A DNA stretch of 11,927 nucleotides from Methanobrevibacter sp. (GTDB lineage Archaea > Methanobacteriota > Methanobacteria > Methanobacteriales > Methanobacteriaceae): contig JADLKP010000050.1 in NCBI GenBank assembly GCA_016838945.1, positions 1 to 11,927 on the forward strand, written 5' to 3'. Below are positions 5,675-11,927 of this stretch, one piece after another. Under the pieces are notes generated by a model. It made no database searches and was not told where the DNA came from. It worked only from the letters and a program-made list of their open reading frames with translations. The translations under genes and the position numbers were made by a program. Position 1 is the first letter of the stretch. Every line of letters starts with the position of its first letter.

Positions 5675-6514
5675 ATGGATGCGGAAAAGACTACAGTAAA
5701 GGATTACATGACAAAGAATGTATATACTGTAAGATATGATACACTTAATAAAGATGTAATTCAATTAATGAAAGAAACAAAGCACGACGGTTATCCGGTT
5801 GTAGATGAAAACCAACAGATCGTCGGAATAATAACAGCTTACGACTTATTGCTGAAAGACTGGGAAACTGAATATGTCAGCGGAATAATGTCTAAGGAAG
5901 TAATTGTTGCAAGAGAAGATATGCACATCAATGATGCTTCAAGAGTAATGTTCAGGCATGGAATCTCAAGACTTCCTGTAGTGGATAAGGAAAGACATGT
6001 GAAAGGAATCATGACCAATACGGATATTGTTAGGTCACATATTGAAAGGTCCACTCCAACTAAAGTAAGTGCATTCAGGGAAACCATGGAAAAGCTCTAT
6101 GACATCAAAACCACATTGACAAGAGAAGAGGTACCTGTTGAAAAGATAAAACCTACTCAAGATAGGGTTTATGCTGATGAATTGCAAGGAAGAACCTACG
6201 AACTTGAAAAAGGATTAGCAGAACCTACCATCGTAGTTAAAACCGGAGACAGATATATTCTTGTTGACGGTCACCACAGGGCTGTTGCAACTGTGCAATT
6301 AGGTTTGGACAAGATTGATTCCTATGTAGTTGACTTCAATAAGGACATCACATTAGGAATGGAAAAAACCGCTGAAAAACAAGGATTGAGAAGCTTCAAT
6401 GACATTACCATTATCGATGATGACCAACATCCTTTAATAGCTTTAACTGAAACCATTAAAACTTCAAATCAGAAAAAGCACCAAGAAGAAGTAATGCAAA
6501 AAAGAAACAGTTAA
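5675..6514 (+). CDS. CBS-pair protein with C-terminal ParB/Srx-fold domain
   Basis: A 279-residue protein. Two CBS motifs form a Bateman module: residues about 8-60 (VKDYMTKNVYTV through GIITAYDLL) and 70-122 (GIMSKEVIVAR through GIMTNTDIV). CBS pairs usually sense adenine nucleotides or SAM. The C-terminal part (about 150-225) is a ParB/sulfiredoxin fold with VPVEKIKP and the nucleotide-site motif DGHHR (198-202). Such archaeal proteins are often labelled ParB, but the ADP-dependent serine kinase SerK of Thermococcus has this same fold. The residue facing SerK's catalytic Glu is not clear here (KPTQ at 159-162), so kinase activity is only a possibility. No helix-turn-helix is seen, so a partition role is unlikely. 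I chose the ATG at 5675 because AAAGGTGA lies just before it; the upstream TTG at 5654 has no SD. It begins 39 bases after gatB. Confidence 0.82.
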   Translation: MDAEKTTVKDYMTKNVYTVRYDTLNKDVIQLMKETKHDGYPVVDENQQIVGIITAYDLLLKDWETEYVSGIMSKEVIVAREDMHINDASRVMFRHGISRLPVVDKERHVKGIMTNTDIVRSHIERSTPTKVSAFRETMEKLYDIKTTLTREEVPVEKIKPTQDRVYADELQGRTYELEKGLAEPTIVVKTGDRYILVDGHHRAVATVQLGLDKIDSYVVDFNKDITLGMEKTAEKQGLRSFNDITIIDDDQHPLIALTETIKTSNQKKHQEEVMQKRNS

Positions 6515-6549
6515 AATAACTAAAATTGTTAAAGCAAAGGAGTGAAACC

Positions 6550-6840
6550 ATGGCAAATGATGAGATCATTAGGGAAGTATACAAAGTGTTGGAAAGTCGT
6601 AGAGACTCACATATAGATTCATATACTTCAAACATCATGAAAGATAGCGATAAAAAGGCAGAAGACAAAATCCTTGAAAAAATAGCTGAAGAATGTGGAG
6701 AAACCCTCATTGCATCAAAAAATGATGAAAATTTGGTTTATGAATCTGTTGATTTGATTTTCCACACATTGCTCCTTTTAGTGTACAAAGGAGTCAGTTA
6801 TGATGAAATCTTGGAAGAGTTCCAAAGAAGAAGAAAATAA
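6550..6840 (+). CDS. hisE: Phosphoribosyl-ATP diphosphatase
   Basis: HisE hydrolyses phosphoribosyl-ATP to phosphoribosyl-AMP and diphosphate, the second step of histidine biosynthesis. The 96-residue all-alpha MazG-like protein shows the metal-binding motif KIAEECGE (44-51), with E47, E48 and E51, and the second acidic pair E65 and D68 in ESVDLIFH. This is a stand-alone HisE, without the HisI cyclohydrolase domain fused in many bacteria. The ATG at 6550 follows GGAGTGA by four bases. It begins 35 bases after the CBS-ParB gene and is probably in one operon with gatB. No other his gene lies nearby, which is usual for archaea with scattered his genes. Confidence 0.95.
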   Translation: MANDEIIREVYKVLESRRDSHIDSYTSNIMKDSDKKAEDKILEKIAEECGETLIASKNDENLVYESVDLIFHTLLLLVYKGVSYDEILEEFQRRRK

Positions 6841-6855
6841 TTTCCATTTATCTCT

Positions 6856-6865
6856 TCTTTTTTTT
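6856..6865 (+). terminator. Poly-T terminator after hisE
   Basis: A run of eight T (6858-6865) after TCTTC lies 18 bases past the hisE stop, the expected archaeal stop for the gatB-CBS-hisE unit. Confidence 0.6.
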
Positions 6866-6924
6866 ATTGAAAAATAATTAGTTTTATAGATTACGAATTA
6901 AAATAAATATGAAAAATTTAATGA

Positions 6925-6939
6925 ACTCATCAGATGAGT
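6925..6939. repeat. 15-bp inverted repeat ACTCATC-A-GATGAGT
   Basis: Two perfect 7-bp arms flank a single A in the spacer between the convergent hisE and GNAT genes. With no promoter needed here, a DNA-binding site is harder to explain, and a one-base loop makes a poor RNA hairpin. It may act at DNA level or be chance. Confidence 0.4.
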
Positions 6940-6960
6940 AAGAAAAATAAAAAGTTAAAA

Positions 6961-7019
6961 AATAGCTTAAAATAGCTTAAAATAGCTTAAAAATAACTTA
7001 AAAATAACTTAAAAATAGA
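6961..7019. repeat. Short tandem repeat with 10-11 bp period at the GNAT 3' end
   Basis: AATAGCTTAA is repeated exactly three times (6961-6990), then continues as 11-base variants with AATAACTTA, up to the GNAT stop codon. The period is that of one DNA turn and each unit brings an A run, so the stretch should be intrinsically curved. On the minus strand each unit supplies a T run, so it may also serve as the GNAT terminator. Confidence 0.75.
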
Positions 7020-7652
7020 TTATTTTAAGATCAATTCCATATTGCGCATCCCTCTTTTTTTACCAGGAATACCAAATGATTTTTTCTTGAATACCTTAAA
7101 TCCTTTAGAACTGTATAATCTGAATGCACCATCATTTCTAAAGTCTGCATCCAAAACCACCCTTTTGCAATCCAATTCCTTTGCAAGTTGAATCAATTGA
7201 TCCAAGGCTTCTGTACCATAGCCTTTTCCTCTTTGATTTGAGCAGATTGCCAATTCACAGATGTAAAAATCATCATCTTCAACATCAACCAAAACAAAAT
7301 TATCCATAAAGGACACTTTGGAAAGAGCTAAAGCTTCGGTGAATCCAAGTGTTTTAAATTGATTTTTAATGTCTCCAAAAAGGGAATGCTGCACTCCTTT
7401 TCCACCATTGAACATACCAATAATCTCTTTTTCTTCCTTGTCTTCATCGTCAAAAAAGACATAGAAGAGATCATTTTCATCCACTTCACTGTCTTCAGCA
7501 AAATCAATTAGGAGCAACCGGTTCTTAATAGCTTCCACACCTTCATCCTTTGATTTGAAAACATGCTTGAATGTCCTAAAATCAACATCATAAATGAGTT
7601 CAGCCACTTTATAGACATCATGAATTTTTGGATTAAAATCTCTAAAAATCAA
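7020..7652 (-). CDS. GNAT family N-acetyltransferase
   Basis: A 210-residue protein from the TTG at 7652. The C-terminal half is a GNAT domain: beta strand and motif A with acetyl-CoA pyrophosphate loop Q140-R-G-K-G-Y-G146, then VVLDAD (165-170), and motif B-like FRLYSSKGFKVFKK (177-190). The N-terminal 100 residues are acidic, have DDEDKEEKE (68-76), and cover the substrate side. Substrate is unknown; amine, peptide or ribosomal-protein N-acetylation are all possible. Longer starts up to 7676 exist, but GGTG (7662-7659) lies six bases before the 7652 TTG and a TATA-like CACTATATTTTT lies upstream near 7690-7680. The start is therefore a noncanonical but ordinary TTG. It follows larB on the same strand after 109 bases that include a T(7) run, so it is probably a separate unit. 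Confidence 0.85.
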   Translation of the reverse strand: MIFRDFNPKIHDVYKVAELIYDVDFRTFKHVFKSKDEGVEAIKNRLLLIDFAEDSEVDENDLFYVFFDDEDKEEKEIIGMFNGGKGVQHSLFGDIKNQFKTLGFTEALALSKVSFMDNFVLVDVEDDDFYICELAICSNQRGKGYGTEALDQLIQLAKELDCKRVVLDADFRNDGAFRLYSSKGFKVFKKKSFGIPGKKRGMRNMELILK

Positions 7653-7761
7653 TATAAACACCAAATGCAAATACAATTTAAAAATATAGTGAAAATAATT
7701 AATATAATTAAAGTTTTAAAATAATTAAAAATTAAAAAAATATGACTAAAAAATAATTAAA

Positions 7762-8601
7762 TTAATCTTTAGACATTCTTACTTTTTTAGCAATCCCCTT
7801 AGCAATGGTTAAAGCACAAACTCCTGCACCGAATCCATTATCAATATTTACAACGGATAAACCAGGAGCGCAGGACTGCAACATTGAATACAATGCAGCC
7901 TTACCATCTGCACCAATACCATAACCTACAGAAGTTGGAACCGCAATTACAGGAGCATCCACCAAACCAGCAACAACAGAAGGCAATGCCCCTTCCATTC
8001 CTGCACAAACGATAAATGCACAGACATCCTCTTCCACCATATGGGCGATTTGTGGGAACAGCCTATGAATTCCTGCAACACCAATGTCATATGAGCTGAT
8101 GACCTCACAGCCTCCCTGTTCCACTACAACCCTTGCCTCTTCAGCAATAGGAATATCAGAGGTTCCAGCAGTCAAAAGCCCTACCTTGCCGTATTCAGGA
8201 TTGAAGTCAACTAAAGAATCCTTATAGATTATCAGAATCTTTGCTCTCTTATTGTAATCAAATTTGATTCCCTTTTCAAGCAAATAATCCAAATCCTTTT
8301 TTAATAACCCATATCTTTCTTCAGATAATCTTGTAATAATGATATTGTCTTTCAATTCAATTGAATCTGAATCCCCGTTATTGTTTGACTCTTTCTCCAA
8401 ATATCTTTTGATGATGGTTAACAAATCATCATAATCTTTGCTGTCTGCCAAGATAGCTTCTGGAAAGCCAGTCCTATCCTTTCGGGAAGTGTCAAACTTA
8501 GCCAACTCATCCAATTCCCTAATGCTTTCAGCCTTTAAAAGAGTCTCGCATTCCTCAATTGAAATTTCACCTTCAGCAAGACTTTTAAGAATTTCTTTCA
8601 T
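7762..8601 (-). CDS. larB: Nickel-pincer cofactor biosynthesis protein LarB (NaAD carboxylase)
   Basis: LarB carboxylates the pyridinium ring of nicotinic acid adenine dinucleotide and cleaves the diphosphate, giving the precursor that LarE and LarC turn into the nickel-pincer nucleotide. The 279-residue chain has the LarB N-terminal helical part with RTGFPEAI (43-50). The PurE-like AIR-carboxylase core is then seen at LTAGTSDIPIAEEA (143-156), CAGMEGALPSVVAGL (199-213), VIAVPTSVGYG (218-228) and the C-terminal signature NIDNGFGAG (252-260). C244 in SCAPG fits the catalytic cysteine described in Lactobacillus LarB (C221). Length is typical for archaea. GTGAT precedes the ATG. larC, larE and larA are not in the window, so which enzyme uses the cofactor is open. 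It is divergent from hypF, another nickel-enzyme maturation gene. Confidence 0.93.
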   Translation of the reverse strand: MKEILKSLAEGEISIEECETLLKAESIRELDELAKFDTSRKDRTGFPEAILADSKDYDDLLTIIKRYLEKESNNNGDSDSIELKDNIIITRLSEERYGLLKKDLDYLLEKGIKFDYNKRAKILIIYKDSLVDFNPEYGKVGLLTAGTSDIPIAEEARVVVEQGGCEVISSYDIGVAGIHRLFPQIAHMVEEDVCAFIVCAGMEGALPSVVAGLVDAPVIAVPTSVGYGIGADGKAALYSMLQSCAPGLSVVNIDNGFGAGVCALTIAKGIAKKVRMSKD

Positions 8602-8654
8602 TTTATCACAACAAATTATAAAATAAAGAAATAAATTATAAATTTATTTCTAAC

Positions 8655-8673
8655 TTAAGAACTTGGTTCTTAA
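8655..8673. promoter_or_regulatory. Perfect 8-3-8 palindrome between larB and hypF
   Basis: TTAAGAAC-TTG-GTTCTTAA is a perfect inverted repeat 54 bases upstream of the larB ATG and 186 bases upstream of hypF. The gene-free spacer 8602-8858 serves both divergent genes. The position suits an operator of a dimeric regulator at the larB promoter, possibly shared. The sequence does not match the NikR consensus (GTATGA-N16-TCATAC). The regulator is unknown. Confidence 0.5.
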
Positions 8674-8757
8674 ATAAATAATCACTAAAATCGAAAATAT
8701 TATATTAAAAAGATTTATAATTACTATAATATATAATTATTATATTGATTATTTATT

Positions 8758-8811
8758 AAATTTTATTTATTGAATCTTATTTAATAATTTTAATTAAAAA
8801 TTTTATTTATT
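8758..8811. repeat. 14-bp direct repeat in the hypF leader
   Basis: AAATTTTATTTATT occurs at 8758-8771 and 8798-8811, a 40-base period, with a shorter ATTTTATTTA copy near 8838. It sits between the candidate TATA (AGATTTATAA near 8711) and hypF. In sequence this A/T-rich the support for function is weak. Confidence 0.4.
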
Positions 8812-8858
8812 AATTTTTAAAACTTATTTATCATATTAATTTTATTTACGGTGGAAAA

Positions 8859-11252
8859 GTGAAAACTGAAAAGGTATTGGTAGAAGGGATAGTGCAAGGA
8901 GTAGGATTCAGACCCTTCGTATATAGGATAGCTACTGAATTGGAATTGACAGGTTATGTAAGAAACTTGGGAAATGTGGTTGAAATAATAATCCAAGGTT
9001 CCAACGAACAGATATCTGACTTTATATTCAAGCTCAAAAATGAACTTCCACCAATAGCTAAAATAAACAACTTAGAAACTGAAGAACTTGAAGATGATGA
9101 TGAATATGCTGATTTTACAATTAAGGAAAGTTCAGACAGTTTCTCAGGAACATCTGTCATTCCGCCGGATTTAGCAATCTGCGATAAATGCTTAGAGGAA
9201 ATAAACGATCCAAACAACAGAAGATACAATTATCCTTTCAATGCTTGTACAGATTGTGGGCCACGTTTTACCGTGATTGAAAACGTTCCATACGATAGGG
9301 ACAAGACCACTATGGATGATTTCCCATTATGCGAGGACTGTGAAGTGGAATATAAAAACCCTCTTGACAGACGTTATCACGCAGAAGCAAGCTGCTGTGA
9401 AGTCTGTGGACCGTCCTTGGAATTATATAAGAATGATGATCAAACTCCAGTTAAGGTTGATTGTGAAGACCCTTTAAAAGAAACTGCAAAACTCCTCGAT
9501 GAAGGCAAGATATTTGCAATTAAGGGAATTGGTGGAACACATTTGGTCGCCAATGTTATGTTGGAAGATACTGTAAATCTTTTAAGGGAAAGATTAGGCA
9601 GAGAAAATCAGGCATTTGCAGTGATGAGCCCAGATATTGAAACCGTAAAGGGATATGCAATGGTATCTGAAGCTGAAGAGGAAACATTATTGTCAAAGGA
9701 AAGGCCTATCGTCATCCTCAAAAAGAATGAAAACTATGATTTTGCACAATCCGTTTCACCAGGATTGCATAACATTGGAGTTATGTTGCCATATGCTCCT
9801 TTGCATCACTTATTGTTCAACCATACTGACACTCCAGCATACATTATGACTTCCGCAAATGTTCCTGGAGAGCCAATGATGATTACAAATGAGGAAATAC
9901 TCAAAAACCTCGATACAATAGCTGACTATTACCTCATTCACAACAGAAGAATATTGAATAGATGCGACGACTCTGTTGCAAGATTCAGAAACAATGAGCT
10001 TGCTTTCATAAGACGTTCCAGAGGATACACTCCAGAACCTTATGACTTGAAGGGGAAATACACAAATCTTAATCCTGAATTCGACAATCTCAATATCCTT
10101 GCTCTTGGTCCTGAACTTGATGTTACATTTACAATCCTTAAGAATTCAAAGGCATATGTATCACAGCATATTGGAAATACAAACAAATACAGAACCTATG
10201 AATTCCTGCAAGAAGCCATCAAGCATATGATGAGAATTACAAAAACAGACAGTTTCGATGCAATAGCTTGCGATTTGCATCCACAATTCTTTACAACAAG
10301 ATTGGCAAAGGAATATGCAGAAGAATATGATTGTCCACTTATTCCAGTGCAGCACCATCATGCTCATGGAATTTCACTGTTGAATGACCATTACACAAAT
10401 GACCAAAACAATGAAATGATCATAATAGCTGCTGATGGAGTAGGATACGGTGGAGACGGAAACTCTTGGGGAGGAGAAATATTATACACAAACATCAAGG
10501 AATATGAAAGAACCGCTTCCCTAATGCCTCAAAAGATGCCTGGTGGAGATTTATGCACTAAATTCTCAGCAAGAATGATGGCATCAATATTGGCAAATCC
10601 AAACAGTGCCTATGAAAATGAAAAGTACACTGAAGATTACATTAAGGAATTGCTCAATGAGAATTATATTAGTTCATTCCAACATGGTGCAATTGAAATA
10701 AAAAGCCTCTTTAAGCAAATGGAAACCAATCTCAATGTTGGAATAAATACAAGTACTGGAAGAGTTCTTGATTCAGTATCAACTGCACTCCACATCTGTG
10801 ACAAAAGAAGTTATGAAGGAGAGGCTTCCATGAAATTGGAATCCTATGCATATGATTACAAGGAAGAGGACACTCTCGAGGATTTCCCAATAATAATCAA
10901 GGAATACGAAGATGAAAACGGCACCAGAAAGATTCTTGATACAACAGCGATTATGAGATATCTTGTAGATAAAATAGAGGAAGGAGAAGACCTTCATAAG
11001 ATTGCAGTTGCAGGACAAAAAGCAGTGAGTGTAGGACTTGCCAAACTTGCAGTTGAATCTGCAAGAGAAAAAGGAATTAAAACAATAGGTGCAACTGGCG
11101 GAGTATTCTATAACGAAGCAATCACATCACATATCAAGGAATATGTTGAAAATGAGGGATTCGAATTTATTCAGCACATCAACTCATGTCCTGGAGACGG
11201 ATCAGTATCCTTAGGACAAGCAATTGTTGCAGGTATTAAATTAAAAAATTAA
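8859..11252 (+). CDS. hypF: Carbamoyltransferase HypF, NiFe-hydrogenase maturation
   Basis: HypF uses carbamoyl phosphate and ATP to make carbamoyl-adenylate and transfers the carbamoyl group to the C-terminal Cys of HypE, the source of the CN ligands of NiFe hydrogenases. All domains are present in 797 residues. The acylphosphatase domain (1-90) has GIVQGVGFRPF with R18. The two-zinc-finger block (108-183) has C108, C111, C130, C133, C158, C161, C180 and C183, in the exact C-X2-C-X18-C-X2-C-X24 family spacing. Next come a YrdC-like domain (about 200-390) and a Kae1-like domain with VQHHHAH (497-503), AADGVGYGGDGNSWGGE and ATGGVFYN. The usual GxELKNT at the start of the Kae1 domain reads GPELDVT here. 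GTG at 8859 is the start, with GGTGG four bases upstream. Other hyp genes are elsewhere. Confidence 0.96.
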   Translation: MKTEKVLVEGIVQGVGFRPFVYRIATELELTGYVRNLGNVVEIIIQGSNEQISDFIFKLKNELPPIAKINNLETEELEDDDEYADFTIKESSDSFSGTSVIPPDLAICDKCLEEINDPNNRRYNYPFNACTDCGPRFTVIENVPYDRDKTTMDDFPLCEDCEVEYKNPLDRRYHAEASCCEVCGPSLELYKNDDQTPVKVDCEDPLKETAKLLDEGKIFAIKGIGGTHLVANVMLEDTVNLLRERLGRENQAFAVMSPDIETVKGYAMVSEAEEETLLSKERPIVILKKNENYDFAQSVSPGLHNIGVMLPYAPLHHLLFNHTDTPAYIMTSANVPGEPMMITNEEILKNLDTIADYYLIHNRRILNRCDDSVARFRNNELAFIRRSRGYTPEPYDLKGKYTNLNPEFDNLNILALGPELDVTFTILKNSKAYVSQHIGNTNKYRTYEFLQEAIKHMMRITKTDSFDAIACDLHPQFFTTRLAKEYAEEYDCPLIPVQHHHAHGISLLNDHYTNDQNNEMIIIAADGVGYGGDGNSWGGEILYTNIKEYERTASLMPQKMPGGDLCTKFSARMMASILANPNSAYENEKYTEDYIKELLNENYISSFQHGAIEIKSLFKQMETNLNVGINTSTGRVLDSVSTALHICDKRSYEGEASMKLESYAYDYKEEDTLEDFPIIIKEYEDENGTRKILDTTAIMRYLVDKIEEGEDLHKIAVAGQKAVSVGLAKLAVESAREKGIKTIGATGGVFYNEAITSHIKEYVENEGFEFIQHINSCPGDGSVSLGQAIVAGIKLKN

Positions 11253-11322
11253 AATGCCTTGAAAAATATGAAAAAACTATTTCTAAAAAAAGAGAAAAGA
11301 GAAAAAATAAATGAAATTATTT

Positions 11323-11835
11323 TTAAAGCTCTTTAACAAAATGTTCAATAGGATATTTTCTTGCATGAAGAGGTGCAGGTCTTGCTTTTTCTGAAAGGTA
11401 TCCTATAGGAAGAAGAGCTACTGACTCTAAATTGGAAGGCAAATCAAACACTTCATCTAAAACCCTTTTATCATAACCTCTTACCCAAACGGAACCAATA
11501 CCTAAATCCCATGCTTCAAGCATCATTTGAGTTATTGCAATACTTGCATCAACAATACCAGAATCATGACCATCAACTGCTTTCCATGAAACATCCTTGT
11601 CATAACAAATCAATAAAACTATAGGTGCATTGAAGCAATAAGGAGTAACGGATCTGGCTTTTTCTAATGCTTCTTCACTTTTCAAAACAAAAATTCTTTG
11701 AGGTTGGTAATTTGCAGCAGTTGGTGCTACTTGAGCTGCTCTTAATATTTTATCTAGTTTTTCGCTTTCAATTTCTTTTGGAGAGTAATGTCTAACTGAA
11801 TATCTCTCCTCCGCTAATTGTAAAAAATCTTCCAT
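11323..11835 (-). CDS. Nitroreductase-family flavoprotein (short form)
   Basis: A 170-residue FMN-dependent nitroreductase-fold protein, cytoplasmic and probably dimeric. The N-terminal FMN phosphate site is RYSVRHYSP (11-19) with R11, S13 and R15. Then come APTAANYQPQ (37-46), the central DSGIVDASIAITQMMLEAWDLGIGSVWVRGY helix region, and the LPIGYLSEKARP tail. It is shorter than the classic NfsB form (about 217), in the range of the compact archaeal and clostridial type. The physiological substrate is unknown; flavin, quinone or nitro-compound reduction with NAD(P)H or reduced F420 are possible. ATG at 11835 has GGAG nine bases upstream. It is convergent with hypF across 70 bases, and not in an operon here. 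Confidence 0.88.
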   Translation of the reverse strand: MEDFLQLAEERYSVRHYSPKEIESEKLDKILRAAQVAPTAANYQPQRIFVLKSEEALEKARSVTPYCFNAPIVLLICYDKDVSWKAVDGHDSGIVDASIAITQMMLEAWDLGIGSVWVRGYDKRVLDEVFDLPSNLESVALLPIGYLSEKARPAPLHARKYPIEHFVKEL

Positions 11836-11871
11836 AATTACATACTCCTAAATAATATCTAAAAAAATTAA

Positions 11872-11898
11872 TTTGCTTTTAAAAATGCAAAGTGCAAA
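11872..11898. promoter_or_regulatory. TTTGC/GCAAA half-site cluster upstream of the nitroreductase
   Basis: TTTGC (11872-11876) and GCAAA (11887-11891) form an inverted pair 10 bases apart, and a second GCAAA follows at 11894-11898. They lie 37-63 bases upstream of the ATG, downstream of a TATA-like TTATATCT at about 11918-11925 on the minus strand. That puts them around the predicted start site, a good place for a repressor site. Confidence 0.4.
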
Positions 11899-11927
11899 TA
11901 AAAAAATAATAAAAAAAGATATAATAA

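Noticed and set aside
6915..6945. Free-standing C/D box sRNA around CTGATGAG on the minus strand
   Set aside because: C-like and D-like words overlap in one palindrome, with no second box at a proper distance and no guide.
7653..7676. Upstream TTG or GTG starts for the GNAT protein
   Set aside because: They overlap the GGTG signal that is ideally placed for the TTG at 7652 and would add a hydrophobic tail unlike the family.
8655..8673. NikR operator between larB and hypF
   Set aside because: The palindrome has a 3-bp centre and does not resemble GTATGA-N16-TCATAC.

Overview
The window looks like chromosomal DNA from a hydrogenotrophic methanogenic archaeon, most likely a Methanobacteriales member close to Methanobrevibacter. 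This rests on very AT-rich DNA with A/T-only spacers, TATA-type box A promoters and poly-T terminators, an archaeal Holliday junction resolvase (Hjc), and tRNA genes mostly lacking an encoded CCA. A tRNA-Trp carrying an intron with C/D-box guide features, GatB of the tRNA-dependent amidation route, and HypF, the NiFe-hydrogenase maturation factor, point the same way. The genus is an inference from protein style, not from a search.

Layout. 1-776: an MBL-fold hydrolase gene (minus) ending in an A/T-rich, repeat-containing 3' region. 978-1829 (minus): hjc, then tRNA-Cys and intron-containing tRNA-Trp, with an RNA-type hairpin between the two tRNAs. 2112-2614 (minus): a compact five-tRNA cluster transcribed Asn, CAU (Met or Ile2), Glu, Leu, His. 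2934-3929 (plus): a BioB/HmdB-like radical SAM enzyme with an unusual CX4CX2C cluster motif. 4280-6840 (plus): a probable operon gatB, CBS-ParB/Srx-fold protein, hisE. 7020-8601 (minus): a GNAT acetyltransferase downstream of larB. 8859-11252 (plus): hypF, divergent from larB. 11323-11835 (minus): a small nitroreductase-family flavoprotein.

How the parts fit. Most genes are housekeeping. GatB is a subunit of the amidotransferase that can turn mischarged Asp-tRNA(Asn) into Asn-tRNA(Asn), and a tRNA-Asn gene lies in the same window. HisE is a histidine biosynthesis step. LarB and HypF are both makers of nickel-enzyme cofactors (the nickel-pincer nucleotide and the cyanide ligand of NiFe hydrogenases). 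They share one divergent intergenic region holding a perfect 8-3-8 palindrome.

No mobile element, CRISPR array, prophage or defence system is visible. The most interesting points are the self-targeting guide in the tRNA-Trp intron, the possible ATA start of gatB, the CBS-ParB/Srx protein that could relate to serine kinase SerK, and the radical SAM enzyme. Several spacers also carry short repeats whose periods are close to multiples of the DNA helical turn.
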